From assembly GCA_030643345.1 (NCBI GenBank), contig DAOWMA010000081.1, positions 1 through 7,786 on the forward strand: 7,786 nt of DNA, read 5' to 3'. Below, piece by piece: positions 6,098-7,786 of this stretch. Position 1 is the first letter of the stretch. The number at the start of each line of letters is the position of its first letter. The stretch comes from Spirochaetaceae bacterium. Its GTDB lineage: Bacteria; Spirochaetota; Spirochaetia; B11-G9. The position numbers and the translations under genes were made by a program. A model generated the notes under the pieces. The model did no database searches. It saw only the letters and a list, made by a program, of their open reading frames with translations, and was not told the DNA's origin.

Positions 6098-6771
6098 CCT
6101 GGCTCTGGACCCTTGAGCAGACGAGGGGGAAGGCCGCCAGAACATTTCATAATGACTTCCATCTGATGAAGCAGTTTCCTAATTTTATTTTCAGCCAAAG
6201 TCAACCCCAGTTATACGATTATATAAAGGAGGACTATCCTTCCCTTTTTGCTGAAATTCAGGGATTCGTTGCCATGGGACGCTGGGAACTTATGGGTGGG
6301 ATGTGGGTAGAAGCAGACTGCAATATTACTGGTTCTGAGTCTCTTGCACGTCAATTCATTCTGGGGTGCAAATTTTTTAAGAATAATTTTGGAAAGAACT
6401 CTGATTCGAAGGTTCTTTGGCTGCCTGATGTTTTCGGTTATGCAGGGAATTTGCCTCAGTTAACAAAGCTTGCAGGACTAGAATATTTCTTTACGATTAA
6501 AATAGGCTGGAATCAGTACAACAGGCTTCCTTATGATAGTTTCTGGTGGGAGGGGATTGACGGCTCCAGGATGCTTACACATTTTAGCTGTACTCCATGG
6601 ATTGGTGCATGGTTTGGAAATAAGACAATAAGCACATACAATGCAAACGCAACTGTACCGGAAGTAGCCGGCACATGGAACAGCTTTCAACAGAAGGAAT
6701 TTCAGAAAGAGCTTCTTATGGCTTTTGGACAGGGAGATGGGGGGGGGAGGTCCTACCCGGGAGATGCTTGA
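6049..6771 (+). pseudogene. GH38 relic, fragment 2: catalytic barrel
   Basis: In frame 1 the sequence is open from 6049, just after TGA 6046-6048, and reads GNVKVTASGHAHLDVAWLW, the canonical GH38 start with zinc ligands His and Asp in HLD. FSQSQPQLY, LMGGMWVEADCN, then WLPDVFGYAGNLPQL with the nucleophile Asp, and DSFWWEGIDGSRMLTHF follow as in active enzymes. The frame has no start until ATG 6166, inside the barrel. It breaks at a run of nine G (6739-6747) and ends at TGA 6769. The motif conservation shows the enzyme was functional until recently. Confidence 0.85.
6739..6747 (+). other. G9 homopolymer with one-base frameshift
   Basis: Nine consecutive G follow GAT at 6736-6738. Removing one G restores the family motif GDGGGGPTREMLE across the tract. 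The lesion is thus a +1 slip, which could be a true mutation, slippage variation within the population, or a sequencing error. Confidence 0.85.
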
Positions 6772-6946
6772 GAATATCAGGGAGATGAAATCTTTTCCTT
6801 CTCTTCCCAAAGTAGAACATGGGAAGGTGGCTGATTTTTTTGATATTATGAAAAAACAGAGTGGTGATAAATTACCTGTCTGGAATGGAGAACTCTATCT
6901 GGAGCTTCATAGAGGCACATATACAAGTCAGAGCAGAAGTCTATAA
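6740..6946 (+). pseudogene. GH38 relic, fragment 3: end of barrel
   Basis: Frame 2 resumes the family with GGGGPTREMLENIREM, then LPVWNGELYLELHRGTYTSQSR, both hallmarks of bacterial GH38. It should continue for about 85 residues into the NQFHDILPGS block, which supplies a zinc-binding His, but the homology stops at about 6934 and the frame ends at TAA 6944. That His-containing block is not found in any frame nearby. Confidence 0.8.
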
Positions 6947-7382
6947 AGATTCTATGGTTCAGTATGAAAAAGTAAAAACACTTTGTAATGGAATTATTAA
7001 TAGTGCAATGAAAGTAATAGAAAAGTATTCTGATGGTGATCTCTTTTCAACCGGTGTTTTGGAACCTTCTTCAATAACCTCCCTTTCTTTTGTTGCGGGA
7101 CAAAGAAATAGTACTGTCAATACAGGATTATTAATTGAAGATAATGTTCTTGAAAACAACTATATTCGGTTTGAACTGAATACTGTGGGAGAGATTGTTC
7201 GAATATATGATAAAGAAAACCTTCGTGAAGTTTTATCTGAGGGATCTATTGCCAATCAGCTTCAGGCTTTTGAAGACCGTCCTCTGGAGTGGGATGCGTG
7301 GGATATAGAGAGTTATTATGATGATAAAATGTGGACTTCAGAACTCAGGTCTGTTAAGGTTCTTGAGAGAGGGGTCCGTTAA
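6933..7382 (+). pseudogene. GH38 relic, fragment 4: post-barrel and beta-sandwich region
   Basis: Frame 3 picks up at AEVYKDSMVQYEKV, normally just after the DILPGSSI block, then passes to LEPSSITSLSFV, DNVLENNYIRFELN, GEIVRIYDKENLREVL, NQLQAFEDRPLEWDAWDIESYY and VKVLERG. Family members have more sequence between the first helix and LEPSSI, so a further in-frame loss near 7045 is likely. The frame ends at TAA 7380. A shift of frame at a GGGG run just before would give GPLRATFKL, the expected continuation, so the stop arises from a frameshift. Confidence 0.75.
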
Positions 7383-7394
7383 GAGCTACTTTTA

Positions 7395-7767
7395 AGCTGG
7401 AATGAAGAGACAATAAGAGGTGCCTATCTCTTAAACGATCCTGTTCTTGTTCATCGCAATAAAAAGACCAAAGAAGGTGGAAGAAGAGGTCAATTGGCCG
7501 GGCAGATCTCTGTTTAAAATAGACAGGAAGAGTATTATCCTGGAAACTGTTAAGAAATCAGAAGAAGGTGAGGGTATTGTGCTCCGCCTGTATGAAAGCA
7601 TGCGAACAAGAGGTTTGGCTGTTATAGAAACGCCATTTGAAATCTCTGCAGCCTGGAAAACAAATTTGCTTGAAGAAGAGGAAGAAGTTCTGGATCTTGA
7701 TGGAAGAAACATAAGGTTCTCCTTCCGTCCTTTTGAAATTGTAAATATCAAGTTTGTAAGGAGCTGA
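7395..7767 (+). pseudogene. GH38 relic, fragment 5: C-terminal end
   Basis: Frame 3 reads SWNEETIRG and then immediately AYLLNDPVLVHR (to about 7457). In full-length enzymes these are separated by roughly 200 residues, so a large deletion is inferred near 7420. The frame then shifts: frame 1 gives SLFKIDRKSIILETVKKSEEGEG, LRLYES, then FEISAAWKTNLLEEEEE and FRPFEIVNIKF, the normal carboxyl end, to TGA 7765-7767. The remaining 19 bases of the window show nothing I can assign. Confidence 0.75.
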
Positions 7768-7786
7768 TTCTTCTGGTTATTCCTGA

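Larger units (their letters stand above)
5573..7767 (+). pseudogene. Broken GH38 alpha-mannosidase gene, multiple frameshifts and deletions
   Basis: Recognisable blocks of one bacterial GH38 alpha-mannosidase appear in the correct order across about 2.2 kb but in changing frames. They run from an N-terminal domain (5573-about 6040), through GHAHLDVAWLW, WLPDVFGY and GDGGGG-PTREM, to a C-terminal beta domain with FEDRPLEWDAWD and a final FRPFEIVNI before the stop at 7765. The span codes for about 730 residues; typical enzymes have about 1000-1050, so around 300 codons seem lost. The lesions I can see are a deletion with frame change near 6040-6050, an extra G in a G run at 6739-6747, a deletion with frame change near 6931, a probable in-frame loss near 7045, a frameshift plus stop near 7374-7382, a frameshift near 7395, a large deletion near 7420 and a frameshift near 7455-7500. 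GH38 enzymes release terminal alpha-mannose and are zinc dependent. This copy cannot yield a full enzyme. It was probably the last gene of the operon in this window. Confidence 0.9.

Noticed and set aside
6733..6771. Programmed frameshift in the mannosidase
   Set aside because: One shift could be programmed, but the gene has several other lesions with lost segments, so recoding cannot restore it.
7431..7751. A 106-residue minus-strand frame rich in Ser/Arg
   Set aside because: It is the antisense shadow of the Glu/Lys-rich C-terminal end of the mannosidase relic.
1..7786. CRISPR array, tRNA, rRNA, insertion sequence or phage attachment site
   Set aside because: I saw no regularly spaced repeats, no tRNA- or rRNA-like sequence, no transposase motifs and no terminal inverted repeats in the window.

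Overview
This 7.8 kb window is a moderately AT-rich bacterial segment that looks like part of a carbohydrate (mannoside) utilisation locus. It holds an AraC-type regulator, an SGNH/GDSL esterase, a ROK sugar kinase, an unusually long class I mannose-6-phosphate isomerase and a broken GH38 alpha-mannosidase. A divergent gene encodes a URO-D superfamily protein with a methyltransferase-like metal motif. The gene mix and AT-rich composition would fit an anaerobic spirochaete or a clostridium-like bacterium, but no marker gene is present and the taxon is a guess.

Layout. Positions 1-813 (minus strand) carry the 5' part of the URO-D family gene, which runs off the left edge. Positions 814-918 are a compact divergent control region with candidate promoters in both directions and three phased TTGCT repeats. 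The AraC regulator is read from 919 to 1743. Positions 1744-1974 are non-coding and hold a candidate promoter preceded by a 16-bp inverted repeat. From 1975 on, the plus strand looks like one operon: SGNH hydrolase (1975-2604), the relic of a LacI-family DNA-binding domain (about 2608-2763), ROK kinase (2771-3694), the isomerase (3684-5531, overlapping the kinase by 11 bp) and the alpha-mannosidase relic (5573-7767). No convincing terminator was seen between these genes.

How the genes would work together (inference). An intact alpha-mannosidase would release mannose from manno-oligosaccharides, the esterase could remove acyl groups, the ROK kinase could phosphorylate the free sugar, and the isomerase would convert mannose 6-phosphate to fructose 6-phosphate. 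The mannosidase is now a clear pseudogene: its conserved blocks lie in order but in several frames, and about 300 codons appear to be missing. The other complete genes look intact, so decay is concentrated in the glycosidase and in the LacI-type regulator, of which only a truncated DNA-binding domain remains.

The main points to re-examine are the isomerase, which carries an extra N-terminal domain resembling a P-loop kinase whose Walker A lysine is missing; the lacI relic, which now forms the leader of the ROK gene; the lesions in the mannosidase, including one at a run of nine G; and the helically phased repeats next to araC.
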